From CAZUFB01 sp048173955 (GTDB lineage Bacteria; Actinomycetota; Coriobacteriia; Coriobacteriales; UMGS124), in contig DBEYOB010000201.1 of the NCBI GenBank assembly GCA_048173955.1, positions 1 to 15,806 of the forward strand: a DNA stretch of 15,806 nucleotides, given 5' to 3'. The position numbers and the translations under genes were made by a program. Positions within the stretch are counted from its first letter, which is position 1; each line of letters starts with the position of its first letter. The notes beneath the pieces were generated by a model. That model searched no databases, had not been told where the DNA came from, and saw only the letters and a list, made by a program, of their open reading frames with translations. Shown here one piece after another: positions 1 to 7,096 of the stretch.

Positions 1-1
1 C

Positions 2-973
2 GCCCGGTCCCTGCTCGCCCCGTGCGGGTGTGCCTCCGGCTGCCTCGACGAGCTCGACGCCCTGCTTGCCGCTGCCGACGGGGCCGGGGTCGCCGGGCGC
101 GTGGCGGTCGACTTCTCCGTCATGGGCGCCTTCGGCTACTACACCGGCATGGTGTTCGAGGCGAACGCCGCGGGCATGGGGGAGCGCCTCGGCCAGGGCG
201 GGCGCTACGACCGCGTTCTCGGCCGTTTCGGCGCGCCGCGCCCTGCGGCGGGGTTCGCCCTGTCGCTCGACGCCCTGCAGGCTGCCGCGCAGCGGCGTGG
301 CGACCTCGCAGGGCGTCCCCTGCGCGTCGCGGTCTCGAAGGGGTCGCTGTTTCCCGGGGCTGTCGAGCTGCTCGCGCGCGCCGGCCTCGACACGGCCGGC
401 CTTGCCGACGCCGGAAGGCAGCTGGTCGTCCACGCCGGCGACGTCGACTACATCATCGTCCGGCCGACCGATGCGCCGTCCTTCGTCGCGTTCGGCGGGG
501 CGGACTGCGGCATCTGCGGCCGCGACTCCCTGGTCGAGGCGGGCCTCGAGGTGCTCGAGCTCGTCGGGTTGCGCTACGGGGATTGCCGCATGGTCGTCGC
601 CGAGCCCTCCGGTGCGCGCGACCGCATCGAGCGCGACTACCAGCGCCTCGGCCGTATCCGTGTCGCCAGCAAGTACCCCCACATCGCCCGCTCCTACTTC
701 GAGCGCATCGGCATCGAGGCCGACGTGCTCAAGTTCCACGGCAACATCGAGCTCGCCCCGCTCGTGGGCATGGCGGACCGCATCGTCGACATCACGGCGA
801 CGGGCACCACGCTGCGCGAGAACGACCTCGTGGTCGTAGACGAGGTCATGCCGTGCTCGGCACGCTTCTTTGCCAACCCGTCGGCGGCGCGCTCCGACGC
901 GCGCGTCTTCGACCTTGCACGCCGGTTGGAGCGCGCCGTGCGCCGCAGCGCCGACGCCGCGGTCCCGATGTGA
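2..973 (+). CDS. hisG: HisZ-HisG fusion: ATP phosphoribosyltransferase, regulatory domain fused to short-form catalytic domain (5' partial)
   Basis: The frame is open from the window edge at base 2 to the TGA at 971-973, so the gene begins upstream. The first part (to about base 310) matches the C-terminal end of HisZ, the class II tRNA-synthetase-like regulatory subunit: YYTGMVFE near base 137, then GGRYDRVLGRFG and GFALSLDAL. From about base 314 the frame runs on without a stop into a short-form HisG, starting RPLRVAVSKGSLF and ending near FDLARRLERAV. The PRPP-binding loop DITATGTTLREN is at about 788-823. HisG condenses ATP with PRPP, the first committed and feedback-controlled step of histidine synthesis; short-form HisG needs HisZ for activity and histidine sensing, so fusion makes sense. 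The GTG at 101 lies inside the HisZ domain and is not taken as the start. hisD follows after 56 bases. The domain calls are confident; the full length cannot be seen. Confidence 0.9.
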   Translation, partial: ARSLLAPCGCASGCLDELDALLAAADGAGVAGRVAVDFSVMGAFGYYTGMVFEANAAGMGERLGQGGRYDRVLGRFGAPRPAAGFALSLDALQAAAQRRGDLAGRPLRVAVSKGSLFPGAVELLARAGLDTAGLADAGRQLVVHAGDVDYIIVRPTDAPSFVAFGGADCGICGRDSLVEAGLEVLELVGLRYGDCRMVVAEPSGARDRIERDYQRLGRIRVASKYPHIARSYFERIGIEADVLKFHGNIELAPLVGMADRIVDITATGTTLRENDLVVVDEVMPCSARFFANPSAARSDARVFDLARRLERAVRRSADAAVPM

Positions 974-1017
974 CGCGGCCCCGGGTGCCCCTCCGCCGAA
1001 TCGCCGCACGAACGAAA

Positions 1018-1029
1018 GGAAGGCCTTCC
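1018..1029. repeat. 12-base perfect palindrome overlapping the hisD ribosome binding site
   Basis: GGAAGGCCTTCC is its own reverse complement. Its left half is part of the hisD Shine-Dalgarno sequence (GAAAGGAAGG, 1014-1023) and its right half abuts the ATG at 1030. In RNA it could form a four-pair stem with a four-base loop that partly covers the ribosome binding site. It may be chance. Confidence 0.5.
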
Positions 1030-2340
1030 ATGAAAACCATCACACTCGCCGCGGGCGAGCGTCTGACCGAAGCCATGCTCGAGCGCAAGGGGTCGCTCCC
1101 CGCCGAAGTCGTCGCCTCCGCGGCGCAGATCGTCGAGGAGGTGCGCGCCGGGGGCGACGAGGCCGTGCGCGCGTTCGAAAAGAAGTTCGACCGCGTCGAC
1201 CTCGCCTCATTCCGCGTGCCCGCCGAGGACATCGACGCCGCGCTCGACGAGGTGGGCGAGGAGTTCCTTTCCTCGTGCCGCAAGGCCGCCCGCCAAATCC
1301 GCGACTTCCACGAGCGCGAGGTGCAGCAATCGTGGTTCGTGACCCGGCCCGACGGTACGATTCTGGGGCAAAAGGTCACCCCGCTCGAGTCAGTGGGCAT
1401 CTATGTGCCCGGTGGGCGCGCCCAGTACCCCTCGACCGTGCTCATGAACGCCATCCCGGCCAAGGTGGCCGGGGTTGAGCGCATCGTGATGGTCACCCCG
1501 CCCCAGGCCTGCGGCAAGCTCTCGCCCTACACCCTGTGCGCCGCCAAGGTGGCCGGGGTCGACGAGATCTACACCGTGGGAGGCGCCCAGGCCGTCGCCG
1601 CGCTCGCCTACGGCACCGAGTCGCTGCCGCGCGTCGCCAAGATCACCGGTCCGGGCAACGCCTACGTCGCCGCCGCCAAGCGCCTCGTCTCGGGAGACTG
1701 CGGCATCGACATGGTGGCCGGCCCCTCCGAGGTCTGCGTGCTGGCCGACGGCACGGCCGAACCGCGCCTCGTGGCCATCGACCTCATGGCGCAGGCCGAG
1801 CACGACCCCATGGCCGCATCGTACCTGGTCACGACCGATCCCGCTTTGGCCTGCGAGGTCGAGAAGATCATAGGGGAGCTGCTTGCGGAGAGCCCCCGCG
1901 CCGACATCACGCGCGCCTCGCTCGACGCCAACGGCCTCGTTGTGCTGTGCCCCACCGTGGGCCAGGCGATCGACGCGGTGAACGAGATCGCCCCCGAGCA
2001 CCTCGAGGTGCAGATGGCGCAGGGCATGGAGCTGCTCGGCCGCATCAGGAACGCGGGTGCGATCTTCGTGGGCACCTGGAGCTCCGAGCCGCTCGGTGAC
2101 TACGTGGCCGGCCCCAACCACACCCTCCCCACTGGCGGCACGGCGCGCTTCTCGAGCCCGCTGTCCGTGGAGCAGTTCGTCAAGAAGTCGTCGGTCATCT
2201 GCTACTCCTACGAGGGGCTCGACGCCGACTGCGACGACGTGGCCACGCTCGCGACCGCCGAGGGCCTGTGGGCGCACGCGCAGAGCGCCCTTATGCGCCG
2301 CACGGTGATGCGGGAGCGCGCCGAGGCGAAGGAGGCGTAG
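1030..2340 (+). CDS. hisD: Histidinol dehydrogenase
   Basis: This 436-residue protein oxidises L-histidinol to L-histidine in two NAD-dependent steps, the last of the pathway, in the cytoplasm. Family signatures are clear: GPGNAYVAAAKR (208-219), IDMVAGPSE (226-234), QAEHDP (255-260), IAPEHLE (320-326), GDYVAGPNHTLPTGGTAR (356-373) and EGLWAHA near the C-terminus. The expected zinc ligands are present (Q255, H258, D357, H416), as is the catalytic pair E323-H324. The ATG at 1030 is chosen because it follows a strong Shine-Dalgarno (GAAAGGAAGG, 1014-1023) and gives the usual family length; the same frame stays open upstream to base 22, but that stretch overlaps hisZG and has no HisD character. 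It lies 56 bases after hisG, and its stop codon directly abuts the hisC start. Confidence 0.97.
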   Translation: MKTITLAAGERLTEAMLERKGSLPAEVVASAAQIVEEVRAGGDEAVRAFEKKFDRVDLASFRVPAEDIDAALDEVGEEFLSSCRKAARQIRDFHEREVQQSWFVTRPDGTILGQKVTPLESVGIYVPGGRAQYPSTVLMNAIPAKVAGVERIVMVTPPQACGKLSPYTLCAAKVAGVDEIYTVGGAQAVAALAYGTESLPRVAKITGPGNAYVAAAKRLVSGDCGIDMVAGPSEVCVLADGTAEPRLVAIDLMAQAEHDPMAASYLVTTDPALACEVEKIIGELLAESPRADITRASLDANGLVVLCPTVGQAIDAVNEIAPEHLEVQMAQGMELLGRIRNAGAIFVGTWSSEPLGDYVAGPNHTLPTGGTARFSSPLSVEQFVKKSSVICYSYEGLDADCDDVATLATAEGLWAHAQSALMRRTVMRERAEAKEA

Positions 2341-3474
2341 ATGGCGACCCCGCTCATACGAGACGACCTGGCCGGCCTCGAGCCCTACGACCCCGACATG
2401 CGCGAGGTCGAGGTCATGCTCTCCGCCAACGAGAACGCCTACGGCCTGCCCTGCGAGGTCCGCGCCGAGATGGCGCGCCGCCTGGCTGAGGTGCCGGCGC
2501 ACCGCTACCCCGAAGCCACGAGCCGCAGGCTGCGCGGGCTGCTCTCCGGGATGTGGGGGGTGCCTGCGCGCGGCATCGTGGTGGGCAACGGCGGCGACGA
2601 GCTCATCTTCAACCTGCTGCTCGCCTTTGGCGGGCCGGGCCGCACGATGGTGGACTGCGTGCCGACGTTCTCGGCTTATGCACTTTACGCCAAGCTCACG
2701 GGCACTTCGGTGCTCCCGGTGCGGCGCAACGCCGACTTCTCGCTCGACGAGGAGGCGCTGCTCGCAGCGGCGCGCGGCGCCCACGTCGTGTTCGTGACCT
2801 CGCCCAACAACCCCTCGGGCAACCTCGCCGACCCCGCGTTCGTGCGGCGCCTCGCCGAGGGGACGGATGCGCTCGTGGTGGTCGACGAGGCATATGCCGA
2901 CTTCGCCGACCCCGCGGCGAGCTGCATGCCGCTCGTCGGGGAGTACGGCAACGTCTGCGTGCTCAAGACGCTCAGCAAGGCCTACGCCCTCGCCGGCGCG
3001 CGGCTGGGGTTCGTCGTGTGCGCGCCCGAGGTGGCCGACGCCCTGCTCGCGGTGCGCCAGCCCTACTCGGTGTCGCGCTTCGACCAGGTCGCCGCCGAGA
3101 CGGTGGTCGAGATGCGCGCATCCCTGAAGCCAGCCCGCGACGCGCTCGTGGAGAACCGCGCGCTCCTCGGCGAGCGCCTCGCCGCGCTTGCAGACGAGGT
3201 GGGGGAGCGCCTTGGCTCGGGCTCCGTGTGCGTGTATCCTTCGGAGGCGAACTTCGTGCTCGTGCGCCTCTCTCCGGATGTTCCCGGCCTGCCGAGTGCC
3301 GACGAGGTGCATGAGCGCCTGGCATGCGAGCATTCGGTGCTCGTGCGCAACTTCTCCCACACGCCCGGTCTCGAGGGGTGCCTGCGTCTGACGGTGGGCA
3401 CGCCCGAGGAAAACGACCGTCTCGTCGCGGCGCTGCGGGACGTGCTCGGACTGGTTTCTGTCATCGAAAGTTAG
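2341..3474 (+). CDS. hisC: Histidinol-phosphate aminotransferase
   Basis: This 377-residue, PLP-dependent class I/II aminotransferase converts imidazole acetol phosphate plus glutamate to L-histidinol phosphate. The active-site lysine is K213 in LSKAYALAGARLGF, with R221 after it. SPNNPSG (154-160) and VDEAYADF (181-188, D182 and Y185) form the cofactor site. The N-terminal segment LSANENAYGLP is the substrate-entry element typical of HisC, and the C-terminal RNFSHTPGLEGCLRLTVG carries the conserved carboxylate-binding arginine. ATG follows the hisD TAG with no gap, and AAGGAGG (2329-2335) inside hisD provides the ribosome binding site, so translation is likely coupled. hisB starts 10 bases after its stop. 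Membership of the histidine operon favours HisC over other aminotransferases of this fold. Confidence 0.96.
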   Translation: MATPLIRDDLAGLEPYDPDMREVEVMLSANENAYGLPCEVRAEMARRLAEVPAHRYPEATSRRLRGLLSGMWGVPARGIVVGNGGDELIFNLLLAFGGPGRTMVDCVPTFSAYALYAKLTGTSVLPVRRNADFSLDEEALLAAARGAHVVFVTSPNNPSGNLADPAFVRRLAEGTDALVVVDEAYADFADPAASCMPLVGEYGNVCVLKTLSKAYALAGARLGFVVCAPEVADALLAVRQPYSVSRFDQVAAETVVEMRASLKPARDALVENRALLGERLAALADEVGERLGSGSVCVYPSEANFVLVRLSPDVPGLPSADEVHERLACEHSVLVRNFSHTPGLEGCLRLTVGTPEENDRLVAALRDVLGLVSVIES

Positions 3475-3484
3475 GGGGACCCCG

Positions 3485-4072
3485 ATGGAGCGCCATGCGG
3501 CCCGACGCCGTACGACACGCGAGACCGACGTCTCCGTCGAGCTGTGCCTCGACGGGCGGGGCTCGGCCTCGGTAGGGACGGGCGTGCCCTTCCTCGACCA
3601 CATGCTCGACGCCCTGGCGCGCCACGGCTTGCTCGACCTCGAGGTGCGGGCGAGCGGCGACACCGCGGTCGACGACCACCACACGGTGGAGGACGTGGGC
3701 ATCGTGCTCGGGGGTGTCGTGCGCGACGCCCTCGGCGACATGAGGGGCATCGCGCGCTACGGCAGCGCCGCCGTTCCCATGGACGAGGCGCTCGTGCTGT
3801 GCGCGATCGACGTCTCGGGCCGCGGCCAGGCCCACGTCGACCTGCGGTTTCCCGTCGAGCGCATCGGTACGTTCGACGTGCAGCTCGTCAAGGAGTTCCT
3901 GATCGCCTTCGCCGCGAACGCGGGCGTCACCCTGCACGTGCGCCAGCTTGCCGGCGAGAACGCGCACCACATCGCCGAGGCGGCCTTCAAGGCGCTTGCC
4001 CGTGCCCTTATGGAAGCCGTGCGGATCGACCCGCGCGTGGCCGGCGTCCCCTCGACCAAGGGGAGCCTCTGA
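3485..4072 (+). CDS. hisB: Imidazoleglycerol-phosphate dehydratase (monofunctional)
   Basis: This 195-residue enzyme dehydrates imidazole glycerol phosphate to imidazole acetol phosphate. The metal-binding motifs are intact: FLDHMLDALARHG (36-48), DDHHTVEDVGIVLG (63-76), MDEALVLCAIDVSGR (99-113) and GENAHHIAEAAFKA (157-170). The length is that of the stand-alone enzyme; there is no N-terminal HAD phosphatase domain of the kind fused in Escherichia coli HisB, so this protein does not supply histidinol phosphatase. ATG at 3485 follows AGGGGG (3473-3478), which overlaps the hisC stop. The stop codon shares one base with the hisH start (TGATG at 4070-4074). Confidence 0.97.
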   Translation: MERHAARRRTTRETDVSVELCLDGRGSASVGTGVPFLDHMLDALARHGLLDLEVRASGDTAVDDHHTVEDVGIVLGGVVRDALGDMRGIARYGSAAVPMDEALVLCAIDVSGRGQAHVDLRFPVERIGTFDVQLVKEFLIAFAANAGVTLHVRQLAGENAHHIAEAAFKALARALMEAVRIDPRVAGVPSTKGSL

Positions 4073-4746
4073 TGGGCGCGCCCGTCGTTGCGGTGGTGGA
4101 CTACCACAAAGGCAACCTGCTCTCCGTCGAACGGGGGCTGGCGGCCGCCGGGGCCCGCGTCGCGGTGACCGACGACCCCGCCGTCGTGGCGTCCGCCGAC
4201 GCGGCGGTCGTGCCCGGCGTGGGGGCGTTCGACGACGCGATGTCCTACATGCGCTCCTCGGGACAGGACGGCGCGCTGTGGGACCTGCTGCGCACCGGCC
4301 GGCCCATTCTGGGCATCTGCCTGGGCATGCAGGTCTTTTTCGACCGGGGCAACGAGAGCGCCCTGCCGCCTGTCCCCGGCGAGGAGCGGCCGTGGACGCC
4401 GGGGCTGTGCATGATGGGGGGCGACGTGGTGCGCCTCTCCGGCGAGGGGGTCAAGGTGCCCCATGTGGGTTGGAACGCCGTCGACCTCACCGGCTATGCC
4501 CGGTATTGCCCGCTGTTCGCCGGCGTCGAGAGCGGCACGCACTTCTACTTCACCCATTCCTACGTGTGCGTTCCTGCCAAAGAGGAGCGCGTGGTTGCCA
4601 CGACCGAGCACGGCACGCGCTTCGCGAGCGCGGTGTGGAACGGGGGCAACCTCTTTGGGTGCCAGTTCCACCCCGAAAAGTCCTCGGGCGCCGGCGCGCG
4701 CATCATGGAGAACTTCGTCCGCATAGCCCGAGGGGGCTCCCTATGA
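4072..4746 (+). CDS. hisH: Imidazole glycerol phosphate synthase, glutaminase subunit
   Basis: This 224-residue class I glutamine amidotransferase releases ammonia from glutamine and channels it into its partner HisF. The triad is complete: C83 in GICLGMQ, and H200 with E202 in QFHPEKS. The oxyanion-strand region PGVGAFDDAM and the PHVGWN segment (130-135) are typical of HisH. The frame is open far upstream, but the ATG at 4072 is chosen because it has AAGGGGAG six bases upstream, overlaps the hisB stop by one base, and gives the usual start AVVDYHKGNLLSVERGL. The gene ends in ATGA shared with the hisA start. HisH and its partner hisF are separated only by hisA, as in many bacterial operons. 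Confidence 0.97.
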   Translation: MGAPVVAVVDYHKGNLLSVERGLAAAGARVAVTDDPAVVASADAAVVPGVGAFDDAMSYMRSSGQDGALWDLLRTGRPILGICLGMQVFFDRGNESALPPVPGEERPWTPGLCMMGGDVVRLSGEGVKVPHVGWNAVDLTGYARYCPLFAGVESGTHFYFTHSYVCVPAKEERVVATTEHGTRFASAVWNGGNLFGCQFHPEKSSGAGARIMENFVRIARGGSL

Positions 4747-5504
4747 TCCTGTTTCCCGCCATCGACCTGCTCGGCGGCAAGGTGGTCCGCCTCAAGCGCG
4801 GCGACCGTGCGCAGGTCGACGTGTACGCCGACGACCCCGTCGCCGTGGCCCGCGACTTCGCGGGGCGCGGGGCGCGCTGGGTCCACGTGGTCGACCTCTC
4901 CTCGGCGTTCGAGGAGGACGGGGAGTCCCGTGCCGCCAACGACCGCGCCCTGCGCGCCATCTGCGCCGTCGAGGGAATCAAGGTCGACGTGGGCGGAGGG
5001 GTCCGCACGCTCGAGCGCATCGAGGAGCTTGCCGCGGCGGGCGCGAGCCGCATCGCCCTGGGCACGGTGCTCGTGCGCGACCCCGAGCTCGCCCGCGCGG
5101 CGGCCGCGCGCTTCGGCGACCTGCTCGTGGCCGACGTCGCCGCGCGTGACGGCCAGGTCGCCGTCAACGGCTGGCGCGAGGAGGCCCGCATCGGGGCCGA
5201 CGAGCTCGTGGGCAGCCTCGCCTCGATGGGCTTTCGCCACCTCGTGTTCACCGACATCGCCCGCGACGGGATGCAGTCGGGCGTGAACGCCGAGGCGTAC
5301 CGCCGCATCGCCCGAGCGGCCGGCTTCCCGGTGGTCGCCTCGGGTGGCATCGCGACACTTGCCGACGTCGAGGCCCTGGCGGCGCTCGGCGCGGACGTCG
5401 TGGAGGGGGCCATCACGGGGCGTGCGCTCTACGAGGGCGCCTTCACGCTCGAGGAGGCCCTGGCGGTGGCTCAAGACGAGCGAGGGGAGGGAGAGCCGTG
5501 CTGA
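4743..5504 (+). CDS. hisA: ProFAR isomerase (phosphoribosylformimino-AICAR-phosphate isomerase)
   Basis: This 253-residue (beta-alpha)8 barrel carries out the Amadori isomerisation of ProFAR to PRFAR. D8 (FPAIDLLGG) is the expected catalytic base and D171 (FTDIARDG) the catalytic acid; D131 (VADVAARDG) is also conserved. Phosphate-binding loops are VGGGVRT (83-89) and ASGGIAT near the C-terminus. The first loop reads GGG rather than the SGG seen in mycobacterial PriA, so it looks like a dedicated HisA rather than the dual HisA/TrpF enzyme of many Actinobacteria; this is suggestive only. ATG at 4743 overlaps the hisH stop by four bases and has AGGGGG at 4731-4736. It overlaps hisF by seven bases. 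Confidence 0.96.
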   Translation: MILFPAIDLLGGKVVRLKRGDRAQVDVYADDPVAVARDFAGRGARWVHVVDLSSAFEEDGESRAANDRALRAICAVEGIKVDVGGGVRTLERIEELAAAGASRIALGTVLVRDPELARAAAARFGDLLVADVAARDGQVAVNGWREEARIGADELVGSLASMGFRHLVFTDIARDGMQSGVNAEAYRRIARAAGFPVVASGGIATLADVEALAALGADVVEGAITGRALYEGAFTLEEALAVAQDERGEGEPC

Positions 5505-6271
5505 CCAAGCGCGTCATACCCTGCATGGACGTCAAGGACGGCCGCGTCGTCAAAGGCGTGAACTTCGTGGACCTGCGCGATGCGGGCGACCCGGTGGAGC
5601 TCGCCTCGTTCTACGACCGCGAAGGCGCCGACGAGGTCGTCTTCCTCGACATCACCGCCACGAGCGACAACCGCGCCACCACCGTCGACATGGCCTCGCG
5701 CGCCGCGCGCGAGGTGCGCATCCCCTACACGGTGGGCGGGGGCTTCCGCGACGTGGCCGGCCTGCGCGCCATGATCGCCGCGGGGGCCGACAAGTGCTCG
5801 CTCAACTCGGCCGCCGTGGCCGACCCGAGCCTCATCACCCGCGCCGCGGCGGCGTTCGGCAGCCAGGCCGTGGTGGTGGCGATCGACGCCAAGCACGTGG
5901 GGCCGGGTGACAAGTGGGAGGTCTACGTGGCGGGCGGCCGCACGGCCACCGGCTACGACGCCGTGTCGTGGGCGGAGGAGGCGGCCCGGCGCGGCGCCGG
6001 CGAGATCCTGCTCACGAGCATGGACCGCGACGGCACGCAGGACGGGTTCGACCTCGCCCTGACCCGCGCCGTCGCCCGCGCCGTGCCCATCCCCGTGATC
6101 GCCTCGGGCGGGGTGGGCGCCCTCGAGCACTTCGCCGAGGGCGTCATCGAGGGGGAGGCCGACGCGGTGCTCGCCGCGAGCGTGTTCCACTTCGGCACCT
6201 ACACGATCCGCCAAGTCAAGGAGTACATGGCGGGCGAGGGCATCCCCGTGCGATTGGACTTTGGGCGATGA
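5498..6271 (+). CDS. hisF: Imidazole glycerol phosphate synthase, cyclase subunit
   Basis: This 257-residue barrel enzyme uses ammonia from HisH to convert PRFAR to imidazole glycerol phosphate and AICAR; the latter returns to purine synthesis. The catalytic aspartates D11 (IPCMDVKDGRVVKG) and D130 (VVAIDAK) are present, with the phosphate loops TVGGGFRD (78-85) and IASGGVGALEH. LLTSMDRDGTQDGFD is a further HisF signature. The start is a GTG at 5498, seven bases inside hisA, supported by AGGGGAGGG at 5483-5491 and by the characteristic N-terminus MLTKRVIPCMD. The stop overlaps the hisI start as ATGA. Confidence 0.97.
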   Translation: MLTKRVIPCMDVKDGRVVKGVNFVDLRDAGDPVELASFYDREGADEVVFLDITATSDNRATTVDMASRAAREVRIPYTVGGGFRDVAGLRAMIAAGADKCSLNSAAVADPSLITRAAAAFGSQAVVVAIDAKHVGPGDKWEVYVAGGRTATGYDAVSWAEEAARRGAGEILLTSMDRDGTQDGFDLALTRAVARAVPIPVIASGGVGALEHFAEGVIEGEADAVLAASVFHFGTYTIRQVKEYMAGEGIPVRLDFGR

Positions 6272-6726
6272 GCGCGAAGACGAGTACAGAGACGGGTGCG
6301 GCGGCGGGCGCGGCAACGAGCGCGCGCGTCTATGCGGGGGAGCCCATCGACCCCCTCGCTCTTGCGGTGGGCGGCACGTGGGACGCCGCCGCGGTGGCGG
6401 GGCTGGGGGTGCGCTTCGACGAGCGCGGCCTGGTCCCTGCCGTGGTGCAGCAGGAGGGCACCGGCGAGGTGCTCATGGTGGCCTGGATGAACGCCGAGTC
6501 GCTCGCGCTGACGCTTTCGACGGGCACCACGTGGTTCTGGTCGCGCTCGCGCGGCGAGCTCTGGAACAAGGGCGCAACGAGCGGGAACATGCAGCAGGTG
6601 CGCCGGGTGCTCGTGGACTGCGACGCCGACACCCTGCTCGTGCTCGTGGACTCGCCCGGCCCCGCCTGCCATACCGGGCACCGCAGCTGCTTTTACCGCG
6701 AGGTCGCAGCAACGCCGCTGAAGTAA
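6268..6726 (+). CDS. hisI: Phosphoribosyl-AMP cyclohydrolase
   Basis: This 152-residue metalloenzyme opens the adenine ring of phosphoribosyl-AMP, the third pathway step. The core from about residue 48 is typical: FDERGLVPAVVQ, EVLMVAWMN (67-75), WFWSRSRGELWNKGATSGN (89-107), VDCDADT (116-122, acidic metal ligands D117, D119, D121) and GPACHTGHRSCF (131-142, with C134 and C141). There is no fused HisE domain; hisE is separate downstream. About 45 extra residues precede the core, starting with an Ala/Thr-rich stretch, longer than usual for the family. The ATG is still preferred because it overlaps the hisF stop by four bases (ATGA) and no better start lies between it and the core. The Shine-Dalgarno is weak, in keeping with coupled translation. 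Confidence 0.95.
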   Translation: MSAKTSTETGAAAGAATSARVYAGEPIDPLALAVGGTWDAAAVAGLGVRFDERGLVPAVVQQEGTGEVLMVAWMNAESLALTLSTGTTWFWSRSRGELWNKGATSGNMQQVRRVLVDCDADTLLVLVDSPGPACHTGHRSCFYREVAATPLK

Positions 6727-6729
6727 CCG

Positions 6730-6749
6730 CCGGGTGCATGGGCGCCCGG
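6730..6749 (+). other. Strong hairpin between hisI and hisE
   Basis: CCGGGTGC (6730-6737) pairs with GCGCCCGG (6742-6749) around the loop ATGG, giving eight pairs with one G-U. There is no T tract after it, so it does not look like an intrinsic terminator. It lies just before the hisE ribosome binding site (AGAGGAG, 6757-6763) and could affect transcript stability or hisE translation. It also argues against hisE starting at the GTG 6734 or ATG 6738 inside it. Confidence 0.6.
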
Positions 6750-6769
6750 ACAACCGAGAGGAGAAAGCC

Positions 6770-7087
6770 ATGGGGGAGAGGACCGCCGGAGTCGTCGACG
6801 GCGACCTGGGGACGACGCTTGCGCGCCTGGCCCGCGTCATTCACGAGCGTCGGGGCGCGGACCCCGAGGAGAGCTACACCAAGCGCCTGCTCGACGGTCC
6901 GCAGGACAAGCCCCTCAAAAAGCTTGTCGAAGAGGCCTGCGAGGTGACGCTGGCCTGCAAGGACAACGACCACGACCACATCCGCTACGAGGCGGCCGAC
7001 GTCCTCTACCACCTGCTCGTGATCTGCGAGCGTTGGGGCGTCACGATTGAAGAGCTCGCCGGCGAGCTCGACGCGCGGACGCGCTAG
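6770..7087 (+). CDS. hisE: Phosphoribosyl-ATP pyrophosphatase
   Basis: This 105-residue, all-alpha protein of the MazG-like superfamily hydrolyses phosphoribosyl-ATP to phosphoribosyl-AMP and pyrophosphate, the second pathway step. The metal-binding helices are visible: KPLKKLVEEACEVTLACK (47-64, E54, E55, E58) and RYEAADVLYHLLV (72-84, E74, D77). YTKRLLDG (36-43) is the conserved N-terminal signature. The ATG at 6770 is chosen over in-frame GTG 6734 because AGAGGAG (6757-6763) lies six bases upstream and the resulting length is normal. It is the last gene of the operon, 43 bases after hisI, and converges with a minus-strand gene whose stop is 8 bases away. Confidence 0.95.
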   Translation: MGERTAGVVDGDLGTTLARLARVIHERRGADPEESYTKRLLDGPQDKPLKKLVEEACEVTLACKDNDHDHIRYEAADVLYHLLVICERWGVTIEELAGELDARTR

Positions 7088-7096
7088 CTCCGCGTC
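7078..7096. terminator. Short hairpin spanning the convergent stop codons of hisE and the DUF4143 gene (weak terminator candidate)
   Basis: GACGCG (7078-7083) pairs with CGCGTC (7091-7096) around a seven-base loop that contains the hisE stop. No T tract follows on either strand. It is the only structure seen at the 3' end of the histidine operon, so it is a possible, not a convincing, bidirectional terminator. Confidence 0.25.

Noticed and set aside
1390..3750. Very long open frame on the minus strand opposite hisD, hisC and hisB
   Set aside because: It is low-complexity His/Arg/Ala-rich sequence antisense to three well-recognised genes, a usual artefact of high GC content.
6734..6769. Earlier start for hisE at GTG 6734
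   Set aside because: It would begin inside the hairpin without a ribosome binding site; ATG 6770 has one and gives the family length.
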